Shown: piece by piece, positions 19,600 to 29,279 of the stretch | Numbering within the stretch: position 1 is the first letter of the stretch | Layout: the number at the start of each line of letters is the position of its first letter | Assembly (NCBI GenBank): GCA_900618795.1 | Contig: UYJD01000020.1 | Coordinates: 85,827-149,826 of the forward strand | Length of the DNA: 64,000 bases | Direction: 5' to 3' | DNA from: Cyanodermella asteris | Lineage: Eukaryota; Ascomycota; Lecanoromycetes; Ostropales; Stictidaceae | Notes under the pieces: generated by a model | Told to the model about the DNA's origin: nothing | What the model saw: the letters and a program-made list of their open reading frames with translations, nothing else | Databases searched by the model: none | Made by a program: the position numbers and the translations under genes

Positions 19600-21513
19600 T
19601 CAGTCTATTTGCATGACTTCAGCCCCGTCGGCAATCTGCTGCCGCACGACCGTCCGACTTTGGTCTCGCATTTCTTTGTTGTAGCTCTCGATCAACCGCT
19701 TAAGCGCCGCCTTCTTACCTAGGTAACGGTCAGCCTCTTCCAAATACACTTTGTAAGCAGATTCAAGGCTCTTCTTCTTGCAGCCACCGCTCGCATCAAT
19801 CAGGCGTTCCCAGTCCTTGGCCCGGTAGGTCGTAAGCTTCCTAGATCGAACAAGCTGTGAAGCCTCGCCTTTGAGTTTCTTGCAGTACCTCTCCTTCTGA
19901 ACCTTCGTCTTGTTCATCTCCTTGAGCCTCTTGCAAATGGCAGAAAGCTTGTCGTTGGGGCTGGTCAGCACCGACGCGTCATCCCACGTTGGCGACCACT
20001 TGAGCGTCACGCTGTCGCCATCCTCATCCGATTCTATTGGCCCCCATTCCTGTTGAAGGCGAGAAGCAGCCTCGCGTGTGACGATCGTCGATTTCCAATG
20101 GATGTAGACCCTTAGCTCCCCGCGCTCGAAGTGGACAATGGGGACGCTGTCAACTTTCCAATCACGCTCTTCGTTGTCCAAGAAGCTCTCTGTCGGTGCC
20201 AATGAAGCTGTGTCGTCGATCTCCGTTGCGCCCTCCTGAGCCACGGACGCGGTCTCCGATCCCAATGACTGGCCCATTGCTGGAACAAACTTAAAGGCTC
20301 GATCATCCATCGGCGGTATTTCCGGGATTCCGAATATCTCGCTCGCCATTGTTCCTGGAAACTCGTCTAGTTCGACCGACGGGAGCATTGTATCCAAATC
20401 GTTGGCTGGCACAGCCTCTTTTGCCTGACCACCAGTGAACCATGTCGGAGAATATGGGCACACAGCTTCGAGTGTCTGCGGTTGGGTGGTAGTCGTCGGA
20501 GAGCATGGGGTGCCATCGCCAGCGAGCAGTGCTTCCAAGGTAGGTACAGGTGAGAGCGGTTCTTCATCGGAGTTCGGCACCTCAAATGCCTGTTCATGAG
20601 TGGTTGTTGTTAGAGAGCGTGGAGCGCCATCGTCAGTGTGCAGTGCTTCCGAGGCGATCACAGATGTGAGGGACTCCTCACCGGAGTTCGGCACCTCAAA
20701 TGCCAGCTCGTGAGTGGTTGTCATCGGAGAGCGAGGAGCGCCAGTGGGCAGTGCTTCCAAGGTGGTTGCAGGGGGTGGGAGGGGCTCCTCACCGGGCTGC
20801 GGCAGCCCAAATGCTTGCTCATGAGCGGCTGTTGTCAGAGGCCGTGAGCCCTCTGGGTCAGCTCCAAGAATGCGTGAGTCCTCCTGAGTGGTCGCCGGAG
20901 ATCGGCTGATCTGTTCATTGGCCTGCATGGTGTCTTGTTCCTGCTCTTGAGTGTCCATTACCGCTGAGGGTGGGGCTGGTTCGCTAGCTTTCGCAGCGAA
21001 TGGTTCTTTCGACGTGTGAGCCGAAGGCGATGAGACCTCGCCATTGGCCTCTGGAGCACGGCTTGTTGTCGGAGACGAGCAGGTCTGAGTGCCTGTCTGG
21101 ATCTCCAGACCGGGTTCTGCAGTTGACGGGGCTGCCGGCTCTGGCATGGCAGGCCGATCGCTCGGTCCCGGGACCTCCTCGGTGTTTGGTGCGTCTGCTG
21201 TGGGCGAAGGTCGAACGGTCGCCTTGAACTGGACGGGGACATGTCCGACCATGCTGCTGATCTGGGCAGCCGGTGCCAGAGCGCGAGCCGGAGCTGGAGC
21301 TGGAGCTGGAGCAGTGCCATCGGCAATCAGTGGATCGTTCGACGCTAATGCCTGATTGACCTCTTTCTGTGCCTGCGTGCGGCGCCTCGTGGCTCGAGTC
21401 TGGGTGGGCGCTGCGACAGGTCCCTGGACATCCTCCTGCGCGGACACTTGTGCGTGTGCAGGCGCTTGAGCTTGCTCGATTGCGTCGCGACTCTGCGCGC
21501 GAGTGACTGGCAT
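19600..21513 (-). CDS. repeat-containing low-complexity protein
   Basis: The frame starts at ATG 21513 (MPVTRAQSRDAIEQ) and gives about 637 aa. The N-terminal two thirds are Pro/Ala/Thr/Glu-rich and hold three to four imperfect units of about 38 aa containing TTTHEQAFEVPNS and LEAL. A conserved block follows (DWKVDSVPIVHFERGELRVY, then IHWKSTIVTREAASRLQQEW and WSPTWDDASVL). The C-terminus is basic and helical (RKLTTYRAKDWERLIDASGG, then RTVVRQQIADG). The C-terminal part recurs as a fragment at 31.6-31.9 kb, and the whole gene is paralogous to 15407-16945. The tryptophan-rich block is faintly chromo-like (VYIHWK), but I do not claim that fold. Probably nuclear or intracellular; function unknown. 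Confidence 0.65.
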   Translation of the reverse strand: MPVTRAQSRDAIEQAQAPAHAQVSAQEDVQGPVAAPTQTRATRRRTQAQKEVNQALASNDPLIADGTAPAPAPAPARALAPAAQISSMVGHVPVQFKATVRPSPTADAPNTEEVPGPSDRPAMPEPAAPSTAEPGLEIQTGTQTCSSPTTSRAPEANGEVSSPSAHTSKEPFAAKASEPAPPSAVMDTQEQEQDTMQANEQISRSPATTQEDSRILGADPEGSRPLTTAAHEQAFGLPQPGEEPLPPPATTLEALPTGAPRSPMTTTHELAFEVPNSGEESLTSVIASEALHTDDGAPRSLTTTTHEQAFEVPNSDEEPLSPVPTLEALLAGDGTPCSPTTTTQPQTLEAVCPYSPTWFTGGQAKEAVPANDLDTMLPSVELDEFPGTMASEIFGIPEIPPMDDRAFKFVPAMGQSLGSETASVAQEGATEIDDTASLAPTESFLDNEERDWKVDSVPIVHFERGELRVYIHWKSTIVTREAASRLQQEWGPIESDEDGDSVTLKWSPTWDDASVLTSPNDKLSAICKRLKEMNKTKVQKERYCKKLKGEASQLVRSRKLTTYRAKDWERLIDASGGCKKKSLESAYKVYLEEADRYLGKKAALKRLIESYNKEMRDQSRTVVRQQIADGAEVMQID

Positions 21514-22908
21514 GGTGCGAGGAAGCGATGGGTACTGGCGTGCTGGGATGTGGCAAAATGGTGCAGAAGAGATGAAGAGGGAAGAAAGGAAGTCAAGAGT
21601 CGGAGGGGAACGAGCCGACATATGTAGCCCCTCGCGGCCGGAGATCTGGTCGCGCGGCTGGTCGGTCCGCTGGGCTGTCGACCAACGGTGGAGCCACGGA
21701 GGTGGTCAGAGGCTTGCATGATTCCGGCCGAACCCGGTAGAAGACGAAATCGTGCATCGAGCTGCACTGCCTTGGCCACGGAGAGGGTGCGCCGTGTGGC
21801 AGGACGTGGTGGCTTAGGCATGGCGAGGCCGAGCCGAAGAGATGTCGGCGAGGCCACAGCTTGCGTCCGTCCTGGTGCTTGTGGACAAGTAGTGCATTGA
21901 TGGGTCAGAAATTGCCGGTTGCGATTTGGCCTGCCGATGTCTTGAAGGCGCCGATGCCATCTCTTGTCAGAACGGAACTGCTTCAGGAGGCAATCAATCA
22001 GTGATTTCTACCAACAAGTCCCGACGATGATGGGTTCATGCACGAAGATGTCGTGACTTGATACGACAGGAATGGTGTGGCGGAACATGGTGGCTTGGGG
22101 ATGACCGGTGGCGGATTGAGGACGAAGGGCTGGGTGGGACAATGACTTGCTATGGCTTGGGAAGCAGCAGGCGAGGTGCACTTGCTTCTATACAACGAAT
22201 ACGTCCTTGCGGAATGAAGAGACTTCATGGACGGTGACAGCCTTCATAATGGAACAAAGTGGCTGCGAAGAGTGAAAGGAGGACGCGATGGCCTAGGAGA
22301 AGAGATGTAGTAGCACGGCGGGCCGCCTTAGCTCGACGATGCCCCTGGCAGTGTGCCGCGAGACGTACATCTAAGCGAGAGCAACTGGGTTTGGACGATT
22401 TCTTTCTGCTCTTCTGCCGTCCTCGTGAACGCCAAGAATGCCACAAATTCATCATTGTACAACGGCCTGATATGATAAGTCTTGTTTGAGACCTTGTTGA
22501 TGATGCAAATTCAAAATTCTGTTCGAATGGGATAGCAGATATACGAGAGCGGAACGAGACAGAGAACTTGGGTGGCTTTTTGCGAAAGGGAATTGAACAT
22601 TTACATAATGATTACTTCAAGATAAGAAGCCATGACGACAAGTCCAGTAAAGAGATCAGAGAAGCGTTCTGAAAGAAGTAAGGAGTCGATGACCGGACGA
22701 CTTCTTCCAATATAGTGTGTCGGTACTACTCTTGGCAACTTTGGGATGGAGAGGTTTGCTACGTCACGTGACCATCATGGCCTCACGGCATCCCATGGAG
22801 ATGCGCGCCAAGGCAACAAAACCGCACAGCAACAGAATCGCGCGCCAACACTAGGATTGCTACGTGTCTGCAGCTTAGTACGGGACATTTCGTGGACCGC
22901 TAAATATG
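19950..22908. repeat. segmental duplication, copy B
   Basis: Partner of copy A (15780-18225), same orientation, separated by the Zn2Cys6 gene. The duplicated flank (21514-22908) has lost or gained small blocks relative to copy A but remains easily alignable, including gtctgcagcttagtacggg at the distal end. No convincing independent gene lies in 21514-22908. Confidence 0.8.
20470..20840. repeat. imperfect tandem repeats within coding sequence
   Basis: Three to four units of about 114-120 bp encode variants of TTTHEQAFEVPNS followed by an acidic, proline-rich linker and LEAL. They lie in the low-complexity part of the 19600-21513 gene. Length variation between strains is likely. Confidence 0.6.
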
Positions 22909-23064
22909 GATCGCGTCTATCGACAGGCGCGCGGGTATTCTATTTGTAATCTGCGCATCCTGATGAGTTTCACATCACGTCAAGCAACCAATGAACAAAT
23001 ACTTCCGCGCCTGGCCGAGAGCGCTCAGCCAGGCACAGAAGCTCATGCTCGCTCTATGTATACT

Positions 23065-23555
23065 CTATTGAATTGATGAGAGGGTTTGCCCTTCTTCTTC
23101 CAAAGTTTGCAGTCGGATCGCGAGATGCTCGCGCCTACATTTCAGGCCTTCTAGCATCTCATCTAAAGCTTTTCGCCTGCGCAGAAGGTCAAGATTCTGT
23201 GCGAGTTGCTCGAGTTCTTGGGACTGGGCATCGAGTTCTTTCGTCATGGTTGCAGCAGCTTTCTCATCATCAAGCAACTGCGAACGGCACACCGTAGCTG
23301 TAATCGAAGACAGTGAAGTTTCACCACATGTGGTGGTACAACTTGCCCGAAATTCCGAAGTCTGAAGTAGATCTCCATGCGTAACAAGAGCTCGCCTGGC
23401 GAGTTTTGAATGGCAATTGGTGGTTGATGCGGAAGCCTTGATCTAGACCCAAGCAAATGTTGGCTGACAGATGTCTTGGAGGATTGCAGCTGCTTACCTG
23501 TTTTTGCTTCAAACGCGCTGGAGAGCCCGTTACTTGACGATATTTTCGAAGGCAT
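23065..23555 (-). CDS. coiled-coil protein, companion family of mini-MADS genes
   Basis: Two equal exons, 23555-23343 and 23277-23065, joined in phase 0 by a 65-bp intron ending GTTCGCAG, give 141 aa. The first half is Ser/Gln-rich and disordered. The second half is a long heptad-patterned helix (KELDAQSQELEQLAQNLDLL, then RRRKALDEMLEGLKC). The join (NSPGELLLRMEIYFRLRNFG) parallels NPAIMNAFFSQLEIRI in the 35604-36236 protein, which also ends in a long coil, so the two appear related. No DNA-binding domain is visible. The shared neighbourhood with MADS-like genes suggests a dimerisation partner or a separated C-terminal part of an ancestral MADS protein. That is inference. Confidence 0.5.
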
Positions 23556-23689
23556 TGGCGCGGAGATCTCTCGATCGCTGTTGCTGTCTGTTCGGCTGTA
23601 GCCCCTGTCTCAAGGAGCCTTTTCAGGCGGTCTATCTCCTGGTAGGACCACGACCTCCATTTGATGCTTTTGCATATAATTGATCTGTC

Positions 23690-24283
23690 TGGACGAGGCG
23701 GGCTGTCGAATGCTAGTCTATATGTATGACGATCATGGAGACCTGAGCAGCCGCGCGCTTGCTAAGAATAGCACTCTATTTTTGACAGCTCCAAACCTCA
23801 GGCGTGTCCGTTTGCCTCCAACAATCTTGCCATTCGGCTTTACCAGCAGTTGATTGACATGAAATGTGCTGGGAGGCGAGCATGAGCCCGAGAGAGAATA
23901 TGAGACTGGGGAGTGAGGCGAGTATTGAGACGAGTGGACCGAGGTAGCATAAGAGGACGATACGCATCACAGCATTCCAGGGTGCATATCACAATAGAGA
24001 CTCTTAATTTGCATGTTTAATGATCAAGCACAGCTTTACAACCACACTTCCATCGCAAAAAATAACATGTGGACTCATACCTCTCGAGATGTTGAAAATG
24101 CGGCGGCAGAGAGGGCCGGCAGCTATGCAGGGACAGGGGTCATCGCCCAACGGCCAGCCTTGCGTCAGATGACAAGGTGACCCCGCATCACGATGCAGCC
24201 TGGTATTTAAGTATGAATGTGCGGGAGCTTGCTACATTTCCGAGACCTTGTCGCAATCCTTTCCAAGCAGGTGGCTGGAAACG
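23690..24283. other. no gene recognised
   Basis: A minus-strand frame at 23776-23970 has a hydrophobic start (MMRIVLLCYLGPLVSILASL), but only 64 codons and no family match. The rest shows nothing. Confidence 0.35.
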
Positions 24284-24715
24284 ATGATTTCTCACGCTCT
24301 TTTGTTAGGCGTCCGACCTCATGGCATTGGGAATCGTAAGAGTTTCATGGAAAGCTATGGATTAAAAACGCACAACCCCGACGATTGCTTGCAAGCTTCT
24401 GAACTGGTCAAACAGCTTCGACTGGAGGATGTGCGCCTCCAACAAGGCGTGACTTACTGGTGCTCCGGATGTAATCGACCTTTCGGCGACCAGCACGCCC
24501 TTGATCAGCACCTCAATTCGTCGGTCCACGCGCCGTCGTTCGAGTGTGACGACTGCGACCGCTCCTTTGTGGACCAGCACGCCCTTGATCAGCACCTCAA
24601 TTCGTCGGTCCACGCGCCGTCGTTCGAGTGTGACGACTGCGATCGCTCCTTTGTGGACCAGCATGCCCTCAATCAACACCGCGGCTCTCAACCCCATCTC
24701 TTCTCAACTCGGTAG
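24284..24715 (+). CDS. C2H2 zinc-finger protein with duplicated fingers
   Basis: The frame from ATG 24284 gives 143 aa. Three fingers follow one another: CSGCNRPFGDQHALDQHL, then two copies of CDDCDRSFVDQHALDQHL (the last with N for D). Each has two cysteines, a central Phe and two histidines spaced as in C2H2 fingers of the JAZ/U1-like type, which bind DNA or double-stranded RNA. The 28-residue unit is duplicated almost perfectly at DNA level (84 bp). The N-terminal part (residues 1-65) is helical without known motif. The frame is open upstream of the ATG, so a 5' exon is possible. It is flanked by a coiled-coil gene and a mini-MADS gene, both on the opposite strand. Confidence 0.6.
   Translation: MISHALLLGVRPHGIGNRKSFMESYGLKTHNPDDCLQASELVKQLRLEDVRLQQGVTYWCSGCNRPFGDQHALDQHLNSSVHAPSFECDDCDRSFVDQHALDQHLNSSVHAPSFECDDCDRSFVDQHALNQHRGSQPHLFSTR
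24488..24655 (+). repeat. 84-bp tandem duplication encoding zinc fingers
   Basis: Unit 1 is 24488-24571 and unit 2 is 24572-24655. They are nearly identical (one visible C/T difference late in the unit), and a diverged third start follows at 24656. Near-identity implies a recent duplication or gene conversion. Confidence 0.85.
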
Positions 24716-24837
24716 CTCGTTCCAGATTCGCAGCCACGATCTGGTAATTTTGGCTGTTCGAATAAAGCGAACAGTACGTTTGAACAGGATCTTTGCGGGA
24801 ATATTCCTTGGCGCAGGGTCGCTCTGCATTTGGCGGA

Positions 24838-25157
24838 TTAGGTAGCCGTGTCAGATGTGGCGCTTTCCGAAGTGAGTTTGCCATGGTGACATTTGTATTC
24901 CACGGGTACAGGAAATGAATGTTGCTGCTCGCATTAGCAATGACTCTCGACGATTGAGAAAGACTCACAATGACATCCATTGGAGGTGGCCACGACGGTA
25001 CATTATTTGACCTATAGGTGTAAAACCTGCCGTTTCTGAGCACAATCAGCGCCACGTCGGCTTCGCACAGCCTGGCAAGCCCATCTGCTTTGTTCACGAG
25101 TGATTTCTTCCGTCTGGAGAATCGCTCCCTCCTCGCTTTAGTCAGCGTGAAGGGCAT
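24838..25157 (-). CDS. miniature MADS-box-like protein (copy 1)
   Basis: Exons 25157-24969 and 24924-24838 join in phase 0 over a 44-bp intron, giving 91 aa. The first exon carries a reduced MADS (SRF-type) domain: RRERFSRRKKSLVNKADGLA, then CEADVALIVLRNGRFYTY. It has the basic helix and the first strands of the family but lacks the usual RVKIENK start. The second exon encodes a short tail with FPVPVEY. Copies at 32478 and 34558 have the same intron position and the tail motif F-P-P-V-E. Full MADS factors are much longer. As seen, these would be minimal DNA-binding units or dominant interfering forms. The overlap with a longer unspliced frame in the intron is not coding. Confidence 0.7.
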
Positions 25158-25969
25158 CGAAGTCTTGTAGCACATGACGCTGTTGGTGACTGTTGAGCAG
25201 AAGATCCATATTGCGTCTAGTCAAGGGACTGGCTACTCTTTATAACAAAGAGAACGATCCCTCTGTTCAACATCACAAACCCTCGATATACGGAGGTCGG
25301 GAGTGGCAAACACTCAAGCAGACTTGTCAGCATTGGAGGTTGCTGGCTGAAAACCCGCCCTCTACTTGTGGAGGGCTGTGCCCACCGTCTCCAGCGTCTG
25401 ATCCTTGTCCACTTCGGGTCGCAAATGCTCTGAGGTCGTCAAGACCGCTGGCGAGTTCAACCATCCGGAACTCGTGGTCTCGGTTGTTGCTCGTCCCTCC
25501 AGAAGTCGTGGTTGTGTCCGGTCACCCCGGGCGCCACCAGAAGCCGAAACGTTGCCTTCATGATTGCAGCCGGCGAGATCTTGGCGGCGCCAGCTCCGCA
25601 GCTCAACATGCGCACAGCGAGATTCGGGGAAAGCCTCAGAACCACGAAAGCGCTTCTTATCGGAAGAGTTTTTTATCCAATGATTGATTAATCAAAATCG
25701 TTGCGCAAATCTCGAAAAGTAGGTCACACATCTTGCAACGTGTATCAAGGACTCGTAAAGTGGCTCATCCTGGCGGCCGATGTGCAGCATTTGGGGTTCA
25801 GAGGTGTTCTTTTACTATAAACGAGAGAAATAGAAATAATTAGACAGCGGTCTCATTTTCGGTTCAGAGAGGTGGCTGAAACATAGTTCAATCAGATGTG
25901 ATTGTGACTGAGTGCATACTTCTGGCACATCTCAAATGTGAGATGGACGTCTATTCCGGTGGCAAAAGC
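25158..25969. other. no gene recognised
   Basis: Upstream of mini-MADS copy 1. A plus-strand frame at 25193-25687 is open but has no motif. The sequence from 25690 to 25969 is AT-richer and non-coding. Confidence 0.35.
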
Positions 25970-26480
25970 ATGCCCGGGAGCCTACGAGACGACATATCCC
26001 AAGCTTTGAGCATCGCAAGACTTGCAAAGGCGTACGGCATTGCAGTTCCCAAGCGCGTGAGCTCTCAAGGTTTATGAGATCTTAAGCCAATGTGCTCGTG
26101 GGGGTTGTCGATGCGCAGGAGAATGGGCTTCCTGCGCGCATTATCGCCCAAGACCTTCCACTTCTCACGCGCAGAACGTCGTAGGGTCAGACAATGCGTG
26201 GGAACTCGCCGTGCGCAAGATTTATGCATTCGCAGGCACCTGGTTTGCCTGGGACGATTGGGGAGTGGGAAGCCAAGATGCCTACGAGACTGCCGATCTC
26301 AGGAGCTACAGAGCATAGGCATGAGCTTCTCCTGCGCGAAATCGGTTCCTGGGAACCGATTCTCGTGGGAGCTGACTTTGCGCAAGAGCATCGAGGCCCT
26401 AGGCGCCCGTCCTCCCAGGGCTACAGAGACCTCCAGTTTCGGAGGACAATCGCATGTGGTCAGCGGTCGGCCGGTTGCGG
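25970..26480 (+). mobile_element. decayed pogo/Fot1-like DNA transposon fragment
   Basis: A segment near 25985-26065 reads DDISQALSIARLAKAYGIAV, which fits the psq-type helix-turn-helix (A-K-x-Y-G-I-x-V-P) at the start of pogo/Tc1 transposases. The next segment, about 26090-26200, reads GVVDAQENGLPARIIAQDLP, resembling the CENP-B-type second helix-turn-helix (I-x-x-x-D-x-x-G-L-P-x-R). The downstream DDE catalytic domain was not found and frames shift, so this is a non-autonomous relic. No terminal inverted repeats were identified. The call rests on two short resemblances. Confidence 0.4.
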
Positions 26481-26895
26481 AGGCTCACTGCACTTGATCA
26501 AAGATTCCAAAAAGGTGGTTTGATCGACGGTCATGGGAGACAGTGGTCAATGACAACGCTGTCACAGGCTTAATACAGAAGAAATCAATGGGCCCTTGAG
26601 GGCGCTATCTACAGGTCGAAATGCTACGCAGAGAGACGAATGAGATTTGTTTGGACAACTTAAAAATGATACCATTATTGTTATAGCAGAACATACTGAT
26701 TCGACGAAGCGATCATCTTTGTAGCTGTTCGGAGCTTCTTTACAGGATACGTAAAGCTGCTTTCTGCTCTAAGCAGAATTGTCAAAGGTCTCGTAGACTG
26801 GAGCTTCGAGTCTGCAGATATTGACCTCAAGCTTCCTTATTGGCTGTTTCGCGTAGCTTGCGACGGGGTCTTCGCCATTCAGAAGCGATTGGGAA
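26481..26895. other. no gene recognised
   Basis: Nothing seen on either strand apart from short frames. Confidence 0.35.
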
Positions 26896-27234
26896 GTGGT
26901 CTCAATGCAAAGTTATTGCCTCAGCATGAAGCCGCAACCCATCTCAAACACGCAAAGTTCGCCAGCCGCACTGGCTCCATCTATCGAGTCTCAGGGCTTG
27001 AGGATGCAATCTGAGAACTATCAAACGGCCACCAGGCCTTCTCGTACGCATAAAGGATTGGGAGCGAATAAAGGCACCGCACCGCTCTCTGACGGTCCAA
27101 AGCAGCTTCATGCGCGAGATCCAGGCCAGCTAGCGCGCATGTACACTTCCTTGTCAACTTCCCCTTCCGTGTCGGCGCCATCGCGGCCCTCCGCTTCCTG
27201 TGGCCGTCGCTCTGCTGATACTGAGGTGCTGTAA
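26896..27234 (+). pseudogene. fragment of the coiled-coil companion family
   Basis: From the internal ATG after CCTCAGC (about 26929) the frame begins MKPQPISNTQSSPAALAPSI. This matches the start of the 35604-36236 protein, MKPYSISNTQSLPAAPAPAL, and similarity continues with SQxxxxQxxxYQT and SR. The similarity fades after about 50 residues and the coiled-coil half is absent, so it is a truncated copy on the opposite strand to the intact one. Confidence 0.55.
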
Positions 27235-28109
27235 ACACGCTTTTGGGGACGACCCTCGCTTTACGGAATACCTCACGATACAACAGGTCCTTACCATCCC
27301 GTGGCCCCAACAGCGTCACCCGACTTCACTGGCGCTTCGAGCTCGATCGCTGTTCAGCTGTCAGCACCACTTCTCCGCTTCTCTCTTCTCGCTCTCGGGC
27401 TCAGCCTCGCTTCTGCTCCGCGGCTGAGACATTCGGTGTGCTGATCAGGTGAGTGCAAAGCTGTTCCGTGGTCACAACGACTCGGGCTGACTCGAATTTC
27501 TCGTCACAGGCATGGAGAGATAGAAAAAGGGTCAGGTTTGTCGGTGCGATACACTGCAATATGGACTTAAATCAGTCAAGAGACGTTGCTACAAAGATAA
27601 GCGACAACAGTAACGGGGGCTGCACTGAATTCGTTCGTTTCTGAGCGGCGCTTTGCAATCGGTCGATTGTGTCAACAGTGGACAGAGGTACCCGCCATCT
27701 CAGAGAGAGAGTTGTGCCAGAGATGGACGTGGCGACTCCTTGTTGACTGGCTTCATCCTTGCACTGAGAACCTTTAAGGATCGTATACCGACAATGAATG
27801 GATGCTCGGGGAGCGAAGCGGAAAATGTCTCGGAACAGAAGGCTCATTGCACGAACTCTGCTTACCGCAGAGATTGTGAGCGACCTCCTTGAAGCGCGCA
27901 CCGTGCTGCATGTCTCAGGCTAACGCAGTAAAGCTGAACAATTCGCATGATCATGGAAAGGTCGTGGGAACTTAGTTGTTGGTCATTGTACCCACATCTT
28001 AAACTATTTAATATCAGGCCATGTCGTTGTCAAGTCATCGTCGCCACGGCTGGTCTACTGCCTAAAACAAGCGATCTGAGCCCGGTGTCTGGAGAACTAT
28101 CTACCCAAA
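27235..28109. other. no gene recognised
   Basis: Lies between the truncated companion fragment and the exonuclease gene, whose promoter probably occupies the right part. No motif or convincing coding frame was found. Confidence 0.35.
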
Positions 28110-29279
28110 ATGTCTTCGACAATTTGGACATTGGTTGAAACAGTCGATCAGATTTCAACACTTGCCGACAAACTCGTTGGTCTTGACAGCACGGTGCCCT
28201 ATCTGTATGTCGATATTGAAGGCAACAACATCGGGTCTGGTGGTGCCATGTCCTTGATGCAAGTCTTGCTCTTCAAGGAGAAGCATGTGTATTTGATTGA
28301 CATTCGTTTGCTGAACGAACAAGCATTTGACACGGTTGGATCAACTGGCATTTCACTCAGGTCTATTCTCGAGTCACCAAATGTGGCCAAAGCCTTCTTC
28401 GACGTTCGAACAGATGCTTTGGCGCTTCACCGAGCATACGGCATCAAACTTGCGGGCGTACAAGACATCCAATTGATGGATATTGGCGCGCGGAGCCGAG
28501 CACCACGATTCCTTGGCAGCCTTGCCAAATGTATCGAATATAGCAGAGACATCAGCCCAGCGCAACGTCAGATCTGCTCTGCCGCGAAAGCTGCTGGGCA
28601 TAAGCTCTTTGCTCCAGAAGCTGGCGGCAGTTACGCTATCTTCGACGTCCGACCGCTTCCACGTGCTATCAGCAGATACTGTGTGCAAGACGTGCTTCTT
28701 CTTCCGACCTTGTGGAATGAGTATCAGTGCAGGTTGGGACCTGATACTTTCAACGAACTACTCCGGGAAGCATGTCGACGCATTGCGATGGTGGAGGAGC
28801 CGGGTTTCACCAGGGAAGGCCGGAACATGGCTCATCTGCCGAATGACTGGAGCTCCTTCCCACGCAATCCTGCTAAAGCTTGGGTTGATCGAGCAACTCA
28901 CGATTTCAAGTCTGATTGCGCGTCCATCAGAGCACAGATTTCAGTGCTTGCGCATGAGGAGTCGTTTCCAAAAACCAAGACTTCGACGGATGGGACTCCG
29001 TTGAGCGTCGCGTCTGAATTCAAGCAACCGTCGCTCGGGAAGGACGCAAGCCAGGACGCGAAGCCTAAGGGGAATGAAGCAGGCCACGTGGCTTCCGCGC
29101 TTGCCAAATTGCTTGATGATAGCAACCCCGGTCGCCTTTCCCATGTCGATTTCGAGGACTACTCTGATGAAGACGAGGTTTGGGGAGGCTCAAGGCACTC
29201 ATTTGACGACGATCGCAACCTGGACTATACAGCATGTAGCGCCCACGATTGTGGCTATTGTGGTAAATGTGACTATTGA
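28110..29279 (+). CDS. DEDDy 3'-5' exonuclease domain protein
   Basis: An intronless frame of 389 aa. An RNase D/WRN-type exonuclease domain occupies residues 1-215. Exo I is YLYVDIEGNNIG (Asp and Glu metal ligands), Exo II lies around KAFFDVRTDALALHRAYGI (Asp), and Exo III is SRYCVQDVLLLPTLW (Tyr-x-x-x-Asp, hence DEDDy). All four acidic ligands appear present, so hydrolysis of RNA or DNA from the 3' end is plausible. A disordered linker is followed by a conserved acidic/cysteine tail (ACSAHDCGYCGKCDY) often seen at the end of fungal members, possibly a zinc knuckle. The gene stands alone, upstream of the nucleotide-metabolism island. Cellular role unknown; RNA processing or degradation of foreign nucleic acid are both possible. 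Confidence 0.85.
   Translation: MSSTIWTLVETVDQISTLADKLVGLDSTVPYLYVDIEGNNIGSGGAMSLMQVLLFKEKHVYLIDIRLLNEQAFDTVGSTGISLRSILESPNVAKAFFDVRTDALALHRAYGIKLAGVQDIQLMDIGARSRAPRFLGSLAKCIEYSRDISPAQRQICSAAKAAGHKLFAPEAGGSYAIFDVRPLPRAISRYCVQDVLLLPTLWNEYQCRLGPDTFNELLREACRRIAMVEEPGFTREGRNMAHLPNDWSSFPRNPAKAWVDRATHDFKSDCASIRAQISVLAHEESFPKTKTSTDGTPLSVASEFKQPSLGKDASQDAKPKGNEAGHVASALAKLLDDSNPGRLSHVDFEDYSDEDEVWGGSRHSFDDDRNLDYTACSAHDCGYCGKCDY

Noticed and set aside
16946-22908. The paired duplicated flanks as long terminal repeats of one retroelement
   Set aside because: The repeats include paralogous coding sequence with their own start codons and differ by internal blocks, and nothing resembling gag or pol lies between them. 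A segmental duplication explains it better.
24488-24680. Regular repeats as a CRISPR-like array
   Set aside because: The 84-bp units are in-frame zinc-finger codons in a eukaryotic gene; there are no unique spacers.
25193-25687. 164-codon plus-strand frame upstream of mini-MADS copy 1
   Set aside because: No motif, irregular composition and a competing antisense frame.
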